From NCBI GenBank assembly GCA_023389545.1, contig JAEWEI010000184.1, positions 1 through 5,693 of the forward strand: a stretch of DNA of 5,693 nt, in the 5' to 3' direction. Under the pieces are notes generated by a model. That model was given only the letters and a program-made list of their open reading frames with translations, was not told where the DNA came from and did no database searches. Position numbers and translations under genes: made by a program. Origin of the DNA: Actinomycetes bacterium. GTDB lineage: Bacteria > Actinomycetota > Actinomycetes > Actinomycetales > Cellulomonadaceae. Below are positions 5,448 through 5,693 of the stretch, one piece after another (the stretch's first letter is position 1; the number at the start of each line of letters is the position of its first letter).

Positions 5448-5471
5448 CGGGTCCCCCATGCGAGGGACCCG
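5448..5471 (-). promoter_or_regulatory. Inverted repeat upstream of the kinase gene
   Basis: CGGGTCCC (5448-5455) and GGGACCCG (5464-5471) form a perfect 8-bp inverted repeat around 8 nt, ending 29 nt before the kinase ATG. G-U and T-A pairs at 5445-5447 with 5472-5474 could lengthen the stem. It could be an operator or a leader hairpin of the kinase message. The sequence gives no hint of the regulator. Confidence 0.35.
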
Positions 5472-5514
5472 TAGGTGTCCACCGTGCGGTGACGATTCCG
5501 GATCGTCCGATCTT

Positions 5515-5520
5515 TAGCGT
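5515..5520 (+). promoter_or_regulatory. Candidate -10 element of the membrane-protein gene
   Basis: TAGCGT (5515-5520), within the locally AT-rich TCTTTAGCGT, fits the actinobacterial -10 pattern TANNNT and would start transcription about 43 nt before the ATG at 5571. No good -35 is seen at normal spacing; GTGACG (5489-5494) is 20 nt away. This is a weak call. Confidence 0.25.
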
Positions 5521-5570
5521 TCCAGGGAGTCGCAGCCCACCGGCGGCGGCGATCTCTGGGAGGACTAGAC

Positions 5571-5693
5571 ATGCAGGTTGTGAAGCAGATCGTGATCGTG
5601 GTGGGGGCTGCCCTCATCGGCAGCCTGGCCGTCCAGGCCGTCGCAGGCAACTGGCTCCTCAGCCTCGTCGTCGGCCTCGCGGCCGCGGCCTTC
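5571..5693 (+). CDS. Membrane protein, N-terminal fragment (possibly CPBP-family protease)
   Basis: Only the first 41 codons are in the window and the gene continues past the right edge. The ATG at 5571 has GGGAGGA (5558-5564) 6 nt upstream, an excellent ribosome binding site. The peptide is almost wholly hydrophobic: a helix at about residues 7-25 (IVIVVGAALIGSLAVQAVA), a short turn GNW (26-28), then a second helix from 29 (LLSLVVGLAAAAF). This helix-turn-helix start, with 'GN.WL.L.VGL', recalls from memory the N-termini of Streptomyces CPBP intramembrane proteases. The diagnostic EExxxR and HxxxN motifs would lie beyond the window, so the family is a guess. The inner-membrane location is well supported. 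Confidence 0.75.
   Translation, partial: MQVVKQIVIVVGAALIGSLAVQAVAGNWLLSLVVGLAAAAF

Noticed and set aside
5501..5512. GATCG-TC-CGATC inverted repeat upstream of the membrane-protein gene
   Set aside because: The arms are only 5 bp, and it lies just 5' of the -10 candidate without a second copy or extension.

Overview
The window is high-GC DNA from an actinomycete, most likely Streptomyces or a close relative. The signs are GC-rich coding with strong third-position bias, frequent GTG starts, GGAGG-type ribosome binding sites, hairpin terminators without U-tracts, and several small lineage-specific protein families. It looks like ordinary chromosomal accessory or housekeeping sequence. I see no transposase, integrase, CRISPR array, tRNA or rRNA. 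The longest stretch without a gene is about 235 bases (1855-2089).

Layout from left to right: (1) the N-terminal two thirds of a short-chain dehydrogenase/reductase, minus strand, cut by the left edge; (2) a divergent 176-base gap holding an imperfect palindrome inside a candidate promoter, and a leader hairpin; (3) a 213-aa uncharacterised actinobacterial protein, plus strand; (4) a 112-aa small membrane-anchored protein of DUF5808 type, plus strand; (5) a convergent gap with a hairpin terminator on each side; (6) a zinc-free MDR-family NAD(P)H:quinone/alcohol oxidoreductase, minus strand; (7) a divergently transcribed TetR-family repressor, with two matching palindromes in the 64-base intergenic region; (8) a zinc-ribbon plus NERD nuclease-related protein, plus strand; (9) a uridine kinase-like P-loop kinase, minus strand, convergent with the NERD gene; (10) the start of a membrane protein, plus strand, cut by the right edge, possibly a CPBP-family intramembrane protease.

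The best-supported functional unit is the oxidoreductase/TetR pair. It looks like a self-contained ligand-responsive switch in which the repressor probably controls both itself and the reductase through the two shared operators. The other genes look like independent single-gene units. I found no convincing evidence of a new multi-gene system. The twin operators, the zinc ribbon-NERD architecture and the leader hairpins are the points most worth following up.
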